64,000 bases of DNA from Methylacidiphilum infernorum V4. GTDB taxonomy: Bacteria; Verrucomicrobiota; Verrucomicrobiia; Methylacidiphilales; Methylacidiphilaceae. Positions 10,497 to 19,152 of this stretch are shown here, one piece after another. Location: contig NC_010794.1 of assembly GCF_000019665.1 (NCBI RefSeq), positions 1,178,001 through 1,242,000 on the forward strand, written 5' to 3'. A program made the position numbers and the translations under genes. Under the pieces are notes generated by a model, which saw only the letters and a program-made list of their open reading frames with translations, was not told the DNA's origin and did not search any database. The stretch's first letter is position 1, and every line of letters starts with the position of its first letter.

Positions 10497-11594
10497 ATGT
10501 TTACCGATTACGTCCGTATATTAGCCAAAGCAGGAAAAGGAGGCAATGGTTGTATTAGTTTTTGCCGGGAAGCCTTTCGTCCTCATGGTGGGCCCGATGG
10601 AGGAGATGGGGGTAAAGGGGGAGATGTGATCCTAGAAGTTAATCCTCAGCTTTCCGATCTTTCTCATTTTCTTTTTTCTCCCCATCAGTTTGCCGAGGAT
10701 GGTCAACCGGGAAAGGGTCAAAAAAGAAAAGGACGTGATGGGAAAAACCTCAAATTGGAAGTTCCTCCCGGGGTAGTCGTCTATCAGCTTGATCCCAACC
10801 GAATTTTTCATTCATCTCGGGATCTTCTCCCTATCCCCAAGCCGGGTGAACCGCTGAAAAAGATAGGAGAACTGATTGAACCGGGTATGCGTTTTATTCT
10901 TTGCAAAGGCGGTAAAGGAGGAAGAGGTAATTTTCAATTCCGTAGCCCGATCAATCAATCTCCACGCTATTGTGAAGAAGGAGAAGAAGGACAATCTGGG
11001 CAGTTCCTTTTGGAATTAAAAACGATAGCTGACGTTGGGTTTGTTGGGCTACCTAACTCGGGTAAGTCAACGCTACTTAGGCAGGTGACAGATGCAAAAC
11101 CCAAAACAGCCCCTTACCCATTCACAACCTTAAAACCCCATGTGGGCATCGTGAACTTTGACGACGGTTATAGAATGTCATGTGCCGATATTCCTGGACT
11201 TATCGAGGGAGCTCACCAAGGTAAAGGACTTGGTTTTTACTTCCTAAGACACATAGAGAGGTCCCATCTTCTCGTTTATGTTCTTGACCTTGCCGACCCC
11301 TTTCTTGATCCCGTCCAAGTATTCTATACCCTTCGTAATGAACTTGAAAAATACAATAAAGAACTCTTAAAAAAACCGTTTCTTATTGTAGGCAACAAAG
11401 TGGATCTGGTTGCAGCGGATAGCTTAAATCACAAGTCCTTGGATTTCAATAAAAGAACGGGTTTAAGTTTTTTGCCCATATCTGCCCTGAAAGCTCAAGG
11501 AATTGAGCTGTTTTTGAATTCTTGTCGAAAAAGCTTTGAATCCACCAAGAAATTAATTCCCTCTTCTCCAAAAGTCCTTTCCCCATTAACATAG
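10497..11594 (+). CDS. obgE: GTPase Obg, ribosome assembly
   Basis: Obg is a GTPase for late 50S assembly and stress control. The glycine-rich N-terminal Obg domain covers residues 1-175 and includes GGPDGGDGGKGGD. The G domain has G1 GLPNSGKS at residues 184-191, G3 DIPGLIEGAHQGKGLG and G4 NKVD. Compared with most Obg proteins there is an insertion of roughly 20-25 residues between the first and second glycine-rich loops, at about residues 98-122. The C-terminus lacks the extra OCT domain of Firmicutes. The ATG at 10497 gives the canonical start, and upstream in-frame codons are non-coding. Confidence 0.95.
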   Translation: MFTDYVRILAKAGKGGNGCISFCREAFRPHGGPDGGDGGKGGDVILEVNPQLSDLSHFLFSPHQFAEDGQPGKGQKRKGRDGKNLKLEVPPGVVVYQLDPNRIFHSSRDLLPIPKPGEPLKKIGELIEPGMRFILCKGGKGGRGNFQFRSPINQSPRYCEEGEEGQSGQFLLELKTIADVGFVGLPNSGKSTLLRQVTDAKPKTAPYPFTTLKPHVGIVNFDDGYRMSCADIPGLIEGAHQGKGLGFYFLRHIERSHLLVYVLDLADPFLDPVQVFYTLRNELEKYNKELLKKPFLIVGNKVDLVAADSLNHKSLDFNKRTGLSFLPISALKAQGIELFLNSCRKSFESTKKLIPSSPKVLSPLT

Positions 11595-11611
11595 CTTAAA
11601 AGCTCATTCTT

Positions 11612-11956
11612 ATGGAAAAGTCCTCACTTTGTTTGATTTTCTACGGTATTGCCCTTATCTTGCTTGGGCTCGTGGGATATTTATCCAATCCCAAGAAAGC
11701 CAAGACTTCTCTCTTTAGTGGGAGCGGTATGGGTATAATAGCGATCATTCTTGGTTTTTTTTCGAAACTCGCATTAGCCCTAGTCCTTTCTCTGGTTCTT
11801 ATTTCGCTTTTCAGTCTCATGCTTCTGTGGAGGGCGGTCGTCTCATGGAGGCTTGTTGCAGCGGGTAACAAGAGCAAATTATTTGTTGCTTCCCTGCTTT
11901 CTTTAATGCTCCTTTTGTCTTTGTTTGTCCTGGGTTACCTCTACTCGGTCCGTTAG
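11612..11956 (+). CDS. Small membrane protein, possibly TMEM14/UPF0136-like
   Basis: This 114-residue protein has four predicted membrane segments, at about residues 7-24, 38-58, 59-78 and 88-112. They are separated by short basic loops. The YLSNPKKAKTSLFSGSGMG loop between helices 1 and 2 recalls the GYxxxxSxxSLxxG pattern of the TMEM14/UPF0136 family, but the match is weak. It follows obgE by 17 bp and may be co-transcribed. Function unknown. Confidence 0.6.
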   Translation: MEKSSLCLIFYGIALILLGLVGYLSNPKKAKTSLFSGSGMGIIAIILGFFSKLALALVLSLVLISLFSLMLLWRAVVSWRLVAAGNKSKLFVASLLSLMLLLSLFVLGYLYSVR

Positions 11957-12465
11957 CATGAGAAGGGATCTAGGGATAAGTGGCAACTGTCCAATCAAAA
12001 GAAAAGAACAAGCTCTTCATTTTGGGACGATTGTCTAAAAACTGCACTTCATCTGTCGATGCCAAAAAACCGATCTGCTCTTTGACCATGCAAGCCTTTA
12101 TAGGGACGATCCCCGACCATCCTCCTTCCAGCTTCTTTTGGACCTACCAGGGAAATCTTATCCGTGGCCGCTTTTTACCGATCCACGGGCCAAACTGCTT
12201 CTTAGAATAGGTATTCAGAATCTTTACAAGCCCATTTCAACATGAAATTCAATAATGGGCATTCAGCCCTTGATCCTTTTCTGTTGGAAAATTACAACAA
12301 AGCCGCTAACTTAATAGGTAGTCTGCCCTGATACAAAACCGCGAGATTTTTCCTGGGCGTATATCCCCTTAATCGGAAGCTTTCCTCAAACCAAAAATGT
12401 TCCTGTCAGCATAAAGCTTGAATGATCTTCTGTTGCTTTATAAGCTTTTGATAATAAGCATCAAG
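11957..12465. other. Intergenic stretch, 509 bp, possible decayed gene
   Basis: No convincing gene was found. A 76-codon + strand frame from 11980 starts with GTG and has no family resemblance. The opposite strand at roughly 11965-12190 has an open frame with a plausible protein-like composition that is broken by a stop. This may be a decayed coding sequence. The rest, 12210-12465, shows nothing recognisable. Confidence 0.3.
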
Positions 12466-12897
12466 TTAAAACCCGCTCCCCATGCCGAAGGCATTAGGAT
12501 AATGGGTGATTTTGGGTCGAGTTCCCTTAAAAAATAAAACTTCAACAACGTCAAACCGATAAGCGACAACCGGATTTTTAAGAAGCTTCAGGTAAGCATG
12601 GGCGGCAGCAATCAGGTTTCTTTTCTTTTGAGCATCAACGGCCTCGTAAGGGAAACCGTATTGAATGGAGCTGCGAGTTTTAACTTCAACAAAAACAAGC
12701 ACTTCTTTATCCCTACATACAAGATCGAGCTCGTAACCCTCGATTTTTACATTTTTGAGTAATATCTTATACCCTAAGTTGTGAAGGAAAAAAGCCGCCT
12801 CTTTTTCTCCCCTCTGTCCGACAAGACTGTTTACCTTGCGGGGATTCTTAAAAAAATTTTTTTTCTTTATCCAATTCCGAATAGAGATCCATTTCAT
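12466..12897 (-). CDS. YraN family (UPF0102) endonuclease-fold protein
   Basis: This 143-residue protein belongs to the UPF0102/YraN family with a PD-(D/E)XK-like fold. The core signatures are GQRGEKEAAFFL, the NVKIEGYELDLVCRD segment and VFVEVKTRSS, which hold the predicted metal-binding Asp, Glu and Lys. The family role in bacteria is not firmly known. The N-terminus overlaps the 3' end of rnhB by 50 nt. yraN follows rnhB in many genomes, as here. A start further inside, near residue 22, is possible. Confidence 0.85.
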   Translation of the reverse strand: MKWISIRNWIKKKNFFKNPRKVNSLVGQRGEKEAAFFLHNLGYKILLKNVKIEGYELDLVCRDKEVLVFVEVKTRSSIQYGFPYEAVDAQKKRNLIAAAHAYLKLLKNPVVAYRFDVVEVLFFKGTRPKITHYPNAFGMGSGF

Positions 12898-13528
12898 AAT
12901 TCAAGGACTTCGCAAGGTGCAACCTCTTAACCAAAAAGGATTTCCGGTGATAAGGACTAAGGCCTTTGGTTCTCAAGGATTCAAAATGATTGGCTGTGCC
13001 ATATCCTTTATTTTTTTCCCAGCCATATTCCGGATAAAGGGAACTGAGTTTAACCATCCAGCCGTCCCTGCTGACTTTCGCCACCAAGGAAGCTGCAGCA
13101 ATAGAAGCTACTTTAGCGTCTCCTCCCACTATCGTTAAGGAAGGGATAGATAGATGAGGGGGACTAAAAATTCCATCAACAAGGAGAATATCCGGTCTTT
13201 CTTCAAGACAAGATATAGCTCTTCTCATCGCTAAAAGACAAGAGCCGTGGATGTTTATTCTTTCAATCTCTTCAACAAATGAAAAACCTAGGCCAAAGCT
13301 TATCCTTCCCTCTTTGAGCAACCACTGTACAACTTGCTTCCTTTTTTTTTCCTCGACAGCCTTGGAGTCTTTTAAATACTTGTGAAAAGGTAAATCCTGA
13401 GGCAAGATTACGGCAGCGGCAACCACTGGTCCTGCTATGGCCCCCCTGCCCACCTCATCAATTCCCGCGATAACCCGATAACCCTTTGTAAGAAGTCTTT
13501 TCTCGTAGGAAAGATCAAGGGGATTCAT
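12848..13528 (-). CDS. rnhB: Ribonuclease HII
   Basis: RNase HII cuts RNA in RNA-DNA hybrids and at single ribonucleotides in DNA. The protein has 226 residues with the catalytic signature AGIDEVGRGAIAGP near residues 22-35. The DGIF segment carries the second acidic residue and VAKVSRDGWM the next conserved block. The C-terminal part with HRKSF is typical. It belongs to the conserved trmD-rplS-rnhB cluster and is 52 bp downstream of rplS. Confidence 0.95.
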   Translation of the reverse strand: MNPLDLSYEKRLLTKGYRVIAGIDEVGRGAIAGPVVAAAVILPQDLPFHKYLKDSKAVEEKKRKQVVQWLLKEGRISFGLGFSFVEEIERINIHGSCLLAMRRAISCLEERPDILLVDGIFSPPHLSIPSLTIVGGDAKVASIAAASLVAKVSRDGWMVKLSSLYPEYGWEKNKGYGTANHFESLRTKGLSPYHRKSFLVKRLHLAKSLNYEMDLYSELDKEKKFF

Positions 13529-13580
13529 TAATCATCCCGCCGTCAAAGATCGGGCCAAGCTTTTGATCCATTTTCCTTGT

Positions 13581-13925
13581 CTATTTTATACCGAGCATCG
13601 CCTCTTTGCCTTTTTGCTTGCGCAGATAATAAAGCTTGGCTCTTCTTATTTTCGGGGCTTTTCTTTCTACGATGATTTTTTCAATCGCCGGGGAATGAAG
13701 TTTAAAATTCCTTTCAATTCCTTCCCCATAACTTATTTTTCTTACAATGAAAGATTCATTAATTCCCCTGCCTTTCCTGCTGATCACTATTCCTGAAAAC
13801 GATTGGACTCTTTCCTTTTCACCCTCGATAACTTTCGACATAACCGTCACGTAATCCCCCTGGGCAAAAAACGGAATATCCTTTTTGAGTTGCGTCGATT
13901 CAATTTTTTCAATAAGGTTCATCAT
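13581..13925 (-). CDS. rplS: 50S ribosomal protein L19
   Basis: L19 sits at the 30S-50S interface. The core signatures are FAQGDYVTVMSKVIEG, FSGIVISRKGRGINESFIVRK and the basic AKLYYLRKQKGKEA C-terminus. Two consecutive ATG codons (13925 and 13922) overlap the trmD stop. AAAGGAGAACG precedes them and supports this start over the upstream TTG at 13955. The overlap implies coupled translation with trmD. Confidence 0.96.
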   Translation of the reverse strand: MMNLIEKIESTQLKKDIPFFAQGDYVTVMSKVIEGEKERVQSFSGIVISRKGRGINESFIVRKISYGEGIERNFKLHSPAIEKIIVERKAPKIRRAKLYYLRKQKGKEAMLGIK

Positions 13926-14620
13926 ATTCGTTCTCCTTTCTTTCTGGCTTCCCAAAGGTCTTTGCGCATTTTTTCTGTTTTCTCTTCAGAAAGCCGCTTC
14001 CTCCATAAGAGTATCCGCCTATGGTCTCCAGACAACAAGACAGCCGGAACTTCCCAATCCCTGAATTTTCTCGGTCGAGTATACTGGGGCCCTTCAAGTA
14101 AAAAATCCTCGAAGGATTCATCAAGGATTGAATCCTGATTGCCCAATACGCCCGGAATCAATCTTACCACGCTATCTATAATAACGAGTGCGGCGATCGT
14201 CCCGCTACTTAATATATAATCTCCAATGCAAATTTCCAGGTCAACAAGTTGATCAATAACACGCTGATCTATTCCCTCATATTGGCCACAAATAAAGATC
14301 AATCGATTTCTCTTGGACAAATCTTTAGCGAGCTGTTGGTCAAACTTTATTCCCGAAGGCGAAGGGCATACCACCGTATCTTTATCCTTACACCAGCCAA
14401 TCGCTTCTACGGCTTCGAAAATCGGCTCACATTTTAAAACCATCCCAGGCCCTCCCCCATAAGGTCTATCATCCACCGTCTTATGTTTGTCCCGTGCATA
14501 ATCCCTGAGCTGATGAACAAAAAGCTCCAATAGCCCCTTTTTTAAAGCTTGCTTAAGAATACCTTCTTCCGAAGCCGATTCGATAATTCGGGGATTGAGG
14601 GTTACAACATCGATTCTCAC
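13922..14620 (-). CDS. trmD: tRNA (guanine-N1)-methyltransferase TrmD
   Basis: TrmD makes m1G37 in tRNAs and prevents frameshifting. The 232-residue SPOUT enzyme shows DRPYGGGPGMVLKCEP, ICGQYEGIDQR and the knot region CIGDYILSSGTIAALVIID. The start codon is GTG at 14620, giving the usual RIDVVTLNP beginning. It is the third member of rpsP-(gap)-trmD-rplS; the rimM gene usually found between rpsP and trmD is absent here. Confidence 0.96.
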   Translation of the reverse strand: MRIDVVTLNPRIIESASEEGILKQALKKGLLELFVHQLRDYARDKHKTVDDRPYGGGPGMVLKCEPIFEAVEAIGWCKDKDTVVCPSPSGIKFDQQLAKDLSKRNRLIFICGQYEGIDQRVIDQLVDLEICIGDYILSSGTIAALVIIDSVVRLIPGVLGNQDSILDESFEDFLLEGPQYTRPRKFRDWEVPAVLLSGDHRRILLWRKRLSEEKTEKMRKDLWEARKKGERI

Positions 14621-14946
14621 TTTAATTAAGAAAGGGGATCAGTAGGTGTCCTTTTTTTTGCGATCCATCCATTCTGCTATCAAAAACGTGCACAAATATT
14701 CGCCCCGTTTTCTTCCTGCCCAGAGGGGTCTTGCCGACCCCATTCGCATCCAAGAGGCCTGACTTTGCCGGCTAGGGCAGAGAACCTCTCCGTAGCAGTG
14801 AAGCCATTGCTGGATGGACTCGCCACGGGTAGGGCAGTTGTGGTTGCCAGCCGCTTTGTGCTCATCGCAATTTCCATAATCAGCATTATGCATTAATGCG
14901 AATGCAATCCTGGAGTCTAGCCCCTTGGAAGGACAAAGGCCCCTTG
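14621..14946 (-). other. GC-rich gap in place of rimM, possible TnpB-tail remnant
   Basis: This 326-bp stretch lies where rimM normally sits between rpsP and trmD. It is more GC-rich than its surroundings. It holds two overlapping minus-strand frames (14639-14893 and 14680-14886), neither like RimM. The Ser/Gly-rich sequence ending in GANICARF resembles the low-complexity tails of IS200/IS605 TnpB proteins, but there is no zinc ribbon or RuvC motif. A perfect 6-bp stem (GGGGTC/GACCCC) lies at about 14725-14741. I read it as possible mobile-element debris at low certainty. Confidence 0.3.
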
Positions 14947-15207
14947 TCAGTTGTCTTTAGTTTCTAATTTTGAAACCTTTTTGATAATTTGATCCACTGT
15001 TTCGGTGGGCTTTGCTCCCTGCTTAAGCCAGTAACTCACTCTTTGAAGTTTTAAACGGTAGCCCTGCGGAGCCTCAACCATGGGATCATAAAACCCCACT
15101 TCTTCGATATACTTTCCGTTGGTAGGGCACCGTTTATCCGCCACAACGATCCTATATTGAGGTCTACCTTTCTTTCCCTCTCGTCTTAATCTTATTACAA
15201 CAGCCAT
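14947..15207 (-). CDS. rpsP: 30S ribosomal protein S16
   Basis: S16 is needed for 30S assembly. The 86-residue protein starts MAVVIRLRREGKKGRPQYR and has the VADKRCPTNGKYIEEVGFYDP block typical of the family. The Lys-rich C-terminus is short. It follows ffh by 118 bp, a frequent gene order. Confidence 0.97.
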   Translation of the reverse strand: MAVVIRLRREGKKGRPQYRIVVADKRCPTNGKYIEEVGFYDPMVEAPQGYRLKLQRVSYWLKQGAKPTETVDQIIKKVSKLETKDN

Positions 15208-15325
15208 AGGCCTTCTTCCTTGTATACCAATAAAAAGTTAAAAAATTTTATTCTTTTACAATATTAAAATGGCTTTAAACCACGTAAAAGAAAGACTCTA
15301 CAATCTAAAGGATAAAACTCAAGCG

Positions 15326-16636
15326 TTAGTTTTTAAAAAAAGGAAGTTTAAAACCCTCCTTGGAAGAAAACTTTTTGATCATTTTACGAACGGCGTCAAA
15401 TCTTTTTAAGAATTCATTGATCTCGGTCACCGTTGTCCCGCTGCCCTTGGATATCCTCAGTTTTCTTTTGCCATTAATGATATCGGGGTTTTTTCTTTCC
15501 TCAGGAGTCATAGAAAGAACAATGGCTTCTATCCTCTTCAATTTTTTATCATCGATTGTGAGTTGCCCTTTGCCCGGAAAAGCAGGAAGATAGGAAAGGA
15601 CCTGTTCTAAGGGACCAAGTTTTTTGAGCATACGCATCTGGACCAGAAAATCATCCAAACCAAACTGCTTAGAACGAATCTTTTTTTCGATTTCAGCAAT
15701 CGATTCTTCTTTGACTTGAGCTTCTACCTTTTCAACAAGAGAAACGATATCTCCAAACCCAAAGAGCCTATCCACCAATCTGTCCGGTCGGAACACTTCC
15801 AAAGACTCTATCTTTTCTCCCGTTCCCATGAAAAGAATGGGAACACCGGTTACCTTTTTTACTGAAAAAGCAGCTCCTCCACGAGCATCACCGTCGAACT
15901 TGGAAAGAATCAAGCCCGTTAGGGGAATCTTTTGCCTAAAGGCCGCGACGACATCAACTCCTTTTTGTCCCGTAGCTGAATCGATAACAATCAAAACTTC
16001 CTGGGGAGAAACAAGCTCATAGATGTGATGCAATTCTTCAAGCAGCTCATCATCCAGGTCCAGTCTTCCCGCAGTATCATATATGACCACAGAAAGCCTA
16101 TCTTGCACAGACTCCGTGGCAACCCTCAGTAGAAAATCATCGAGTTTTTCAGCTTCTTGAGGAGAATAAACGGGAGCTCCTACTTGCGAAGCAAGCTTCG
16201 AAAGTTGTGCGATAGCCGCCGGCCTGGTCAGGTCTGCAGCCACCAATCCAACCCTTTCACGATTTTTTTTACACCATAAGGCTAGCTTGGCTGCTGTAGT
16301 TGTTTTCCCCGATCCATTTAAACCGCACAGCAATATCCTCAAAGGACGATCAGTAGAGAGCCCATTTTTATCGGCCTCAAGATACTGGATAAGCTCGTCA
16401 TGAAAAATCTTTATGAACTGATCTCCAGGTCGAATAGTCTCCAAGACTTTCTTTCCCAAAGACTTCTGCTTGACTTCTTCGCAAATTTCTTTGACAACCT
16501 GGACATGGACATCGGAAGCTAAAAGGGCAAGCCTAATTTCCCTGATCGCTCCCGAGATATTTTCTTCACTAAGCTTCCCATAGCCCCTAAGATTTTTAAA
16601 TAGGGACTGCAATTTTTGTTGTAACAGCTCTAACAT
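15326..16636 (-). CDS. ffh: Signal recognition particle protein Ffh
   Basis: Ffh binds signal sequences of nascent membrane proteins and delivers ribosomes to FtsY. The N-domain covers roughly residues 1-90. The G-domain has P-loop GLNGSGKT at 105-112, DTAGR, and the SKFDGDARGGAA motif. The Met-rich M-domain with KRIEAIVLSMTPEER is C-terminal. The ATG at 16636 is chosen over 16648 because MLELLQQKLQ matches the usual start. It begins 5 nt after the pafA stop, so the SRP gene and the pupylation gene are probably co-transcribed. Confidence 0.96.
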   Translation of the reverse strand: MLELLQQKLQSLFKNLRGYGKLSEENISGAIREIRLALLASDVHVQVVKEICEEVKQKSLGKKVLETIRPGDQFIKIFHDELIQYLEADKNGLSTDRPLRILLCGLNGSGKTTTAAKLALWCKKNRERVGLVAADLTRPAAIAQLSKLASQVGAPVYSPQEAEKLDDFLLRVATESVQDRLSVVIYDTAGRLDLDDELLEELHHIYELVSPQEVLIVIDSATGQKGVDVVAAFRQKIPLTGLILSKFDGDARGGAAFSVKKVTGVPILFMGTGEKIESLEVFRPDRLVDRLFGFGDIVSLVEKVEAQVKEESIAEIEKKIRSKQFGLDDFLVQMRMLKKLGPLEQVLSYLPAFPGKGQLTIDDKKLKRIEAIVLSMTPEERKNPDIINGKRKLRISKGSGTTVTEINEFLKRFDAVRKMIKKFSSKEGFKLPFFKN

Positions 16637-16641
16637 AACCC

Positions 16642-18033
16642 CTACCAATTTATTGTATCAAAACAAGGCCGTTTTGAAGTCTTGGGCAAAACCGATATAA
16701 AAGGATCATCCAAGGAATAAAACTTAGAATTCCCTATTTGAACATAATCCCAGTCTATAACATAGGAAACCTTCTCTTTAGCAAGCTGTTTCATAAGGAG
16801 GCTGCGTACGTAGGCGCGGGTGTTTCGAGGAGGATCCGCTATAAAATTGGTTTGAGGCCAACTGGGTAGGTTGAGATCTTCATAACGGGTATTGGGAAGA
16901 AGCCACACAAAATTCTTTTTCCTGTCGATCTGATGGTACTCTAAATCAAGGCTATCAAGCCAAGGATCATCCCATGCTATGTTTTCTTTCATACAAAAGG
17001 ACTCCAAAAGATATTTTTTCGTGATCCAATCTACTTTACCTATCAGTTTTTCCTGATTGCCGGAAAGCCCTTCAAGGACTTCCTCCCAAGCTTCCAAGAT
17101 CCAATAGGCATCTTCGTCTTTTTCTTCCAACTTCTGAGCTTGAAGATAATACTCGGATAAGACTTCCACCGGGGTCCATTTTCGTCCATCGGCAAGTTCG
17201 ATCAGTAAGTCCGCTGACGCAACATGGGAAACTTGTCTCATGGTTTTTACTGGATCAGTAAAAGCGATCGGGGGCAGCTTTCGACATTCGAGTAGATCCA
17301 AGACAAGGGCTGTTGAACCCACTTTGAGAGCCTGTGAAAAAGGCAAAATGTTCGAATCTCCGAGAAGAAGATGCAGCCTACGGAATCGACAGGGATCGCT
17401 AAGGGGTTCATCCCTGGCATTAATCAAGGCCCGGTTAAATTGGACCCACTCATAAATCTCGGTCTGGATATAATCCGCGCGCTGCATGACCTGGAAATTT
17501 ACCGTTTTGCCCTCTTTCTTGTTATATTTCCTTGAAGATAGCACGCTGCCCACGCGTCCGCTTCCTACCATCAACCCTCTTATGGCCAAGAAAGCAAGAA
17601 GAGAATCCACGTTTTCCTGGGTTAAAGGAGCATTGCGATGGATCAAGTAATTCTCATGGCATCCAAAAGTTGCTCCCGTATAGTGATCTATGTTGTTCTT
17701 TATAAATGAAACCTTGCTGCTCAGACCAAGTTCATCAAGAGCTGTTTGAAGCAATTTTTCCCCGGCATAATCGGAGGCGACAAGATCGGCCAAGTTCTTG
17801 CATTCTGAAGTACAGTACTCAACATGCCCCATGTCGATATAAAGCCTGCCCCCGTTAAATAAAAAACCTCCATTACCCGCCGGCTCGTCGTAATCCCTGT
17901 CATGGACATCGATAAGCCCCATTTTTTTTTCAAGGATGAGATAATCTTTAACTTGTTCAGGGACAGACAATAGATCTGTTCCCTGGTTAAAAAGACATCC
18001 ATACTCCGTTTCTAATCCAACAATGCGTCTCAT
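16642..18033 (-). CDS. pafA: Pup-protein ligase PafA
   Basis: PafA joins the C-terminal Glu of Pup to lysines of target proteins using ATP. The carboxylate-amine ligase fold is shown by RIVGLETEYG at the start, the NGGRLYIDMG strand, KNNIDHYTGATFGCHENYLI, and NARDEPLSDPCRFRRLH. LLLGDSN and KVGSTALVLDLLE follow. It lacks the Dop-loop, which tells it from the paralogue at 20200. The motif usually written HPEY is HVEY here and the preceding loop is one residue shorter, an unusual change near the catalytic Asp. The ATG at 18033 gives the standard start; a TTG lies 24 nt upstream. Confidence 0.93.
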   Translation of the reverse strand: MRRIVGLETEYGCLFNQGTDLLSVPEQVKDYLILEKKMGLIDVHDRDYDEPAGNGGFLFNGGRLYIDMGHVEYCTSECKNLADLVASDYAGEKLLQTALDELGLSSKVSFIKNNIDHYTGATFGCHENYLIHRNAPLTQENVDSLLAFLAIRGLMVGSGRVGSVLSSRKYNKKEGKTVNFQVMQRADYIQTEIYEWVQFNRALINARDEPLSDPCRFRRLHLLLGDSNILPFSQALKVGSTALVLDLLECRKLPPIAFTDPVKTMRQVSHVASADLLIELADGRKWTPVEVLSEYYLQAQKLEEKDEDAYWILEAWEEVLEGLSGNQEKLIGKVDWITKKYLLESFCMKENIAWDDPWLDSLDLEYHQIDRKKNFVWLLPNTRYEDLNLPSWPQTNFIADPPRNTRAYVRSLLMKQLAKEKVSYVIDWDYVQIGNSKFYSLDDPFISVLPKTSKRPCFDTINW

Positions 18034-18088
18034 CGAAATGTCGATCCTCCAACCCAAAAATTCAACTTTGCCCTTCTCCGTCGGAACT

Positions 18089-18853
18089 TTACTTGTTCAG
18101 CCCCCACGTTCCACGATCAAGAGGCTTGAAACTTTGCTGTTCATAAAGAGCCCGGTCCATAAATACCACTTCGAAATCAGAATCGGCTGCCCATGATAAA
18201 ACTTCTTCCGCCGGTTTTTTTATTACCTCTTCTAGAGTTATTTTCGAATCTAAGCTCTCAGATGCCCATAATATCAGTTTTATGGCATAACCCGCCATGG
18301 TCTCGACGGTTTTGAACTCTTGGAAACTTAAACCTTGCCTTTCTTTAAGAAATCCCTCCATAACTTCTTTTTTACCGCTAATGACCAGTCCCTTGGAGAT
18401 CTCTCTGCCGAAAGTGGTGGCATAGCTCCCGTCATAATCAACTGTCCAACCTTCATCTTTTTCGATCTTCTCCCCCAATTCAACAAACAAGCATCTAAAA
18501 AGAAAAGGGGCTGAAAAAATTTGCTCGAACGCATTTTTGAGGGCAACAGCCAAGCTATAGGCAACGATTCTTCGAGCCGAAACATCTTGCCTAGATCGGG
18601 TAAAGCCTTCCAGGTGAGCAACCTCAATTGCAGATTGCCTGATCTTTTCCATGTCCGCAGGATGACCAAGGCAACCCATGGCCAGATGGTCGTAAATTTC
18701 GTAAATTTTAGGGGTTCCCGCCTTTTTTGTCGCTAGAATAATCCCCGGTTCTCCATTAACCATAACAACGGGGGCAGCCCCATCGAGCTGGTCTTCTATG
18801 TACTCTCTTCTATTCGCAATGGCTTCAAGCCAACGGTATGGCTCTTCGATCAC
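18089..18853 (-). CDS. prcA: Proteasome alpha subunit
   Basis: PrcA forms the outer rings of the 20S proteasome and gates entry. It has 254 residues. The N-terminal helix region EPYRWLEAIANRREYIEDQL corresponds to the start of actinobacterial PrcA. It is followed by a beta-sandwich with GIILATKK, KIYEIYDHLAMGCLGHPAD, and SRQDVSARRIVAYSLAVAL. No catalytic N-terminal Thr is present, as expected for alpha. A GTG start is preceded by a good AAGGAG site. It is 299 bp downstream of prcB, an unusual gap because prcB and prcA are normally adjacent, and 55 bp upstream of pafA. Confidence 0.9.
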   Translation of the reverse strand: MIEEPYRWLEAIANRREYIEDQLDGAAPVVMVNGEPGIILATKKAGTPKIYEIYDHLAMGCLGHPADMEKIRQSAIEVAHLEGFTRSRQDVSARRIVAYSLAVALKNAFEQIFSAPFLFRCLFVELGEKIEKDEGWTVDYDGSYATTFGREISKGLVISGKKEVMEGFLKERQGLSFQEFKTVETMAGYAIKLILWASESLDSKITLEEVIKKPAEEVLSWAADSDFEVVFMDRALYEQQSFKPLDRGTWGLNK

Positions 18854-19152
18854 CGTTCTTTCTCCTTTTCCTTGTTAATCTATCATCGGTTAATGAACAA
18901 AACAGTTTAAAATTGCCTATAAAAAATACAAAAGAGAACAGGAGAGTGCTATCAAATTCCTTGATCTTGATACCGAGAAAAAAAAGAAAAATTTTTCTCT
19001 TTTTCTATATAAGCCCGAAAAAAAAATTCAATGCAACCGCAACTACTCGCCCATCTAGAAAAAAAACCCCGGTCAATTCTTTTTTTGTCTTATCTCCTTA
19101 TAAAAAAAAGATTTTTTAATGATTAAGAAAGTCAAAGGCGGCTCTTGTCTCT
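18854..19152. other. 299-bp AT-rich gap between prcB and prcA
   Basis: This gap interrupts an otherwise tightly packed operon. It is AT-rich, with many A and T homopolymer runs on both strands. The open frame on the + strand covering much of it is Lys/Phe/Ser-rich and looks like a composition artefact. The stretch could hold an internal promoter or 3' processing site for prcA-pafA-ffh. I see no clear hairpin terminator. Confidence 0.45.

Noticed and set aside
11980-12210. 76-codon + strand frame after the small membrane protein
   Set aside because: GTG start, no Shine-Dalgarno site, no homology visible. Noted as intergenic only.
18838-19119. Open frame of 93 codons on the + strand between prcB and prcA
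   Set aside because: Lys/Phe/Ser composition reflects A/T runs, it partly overlaps prcA and has no family match or ribosome site.
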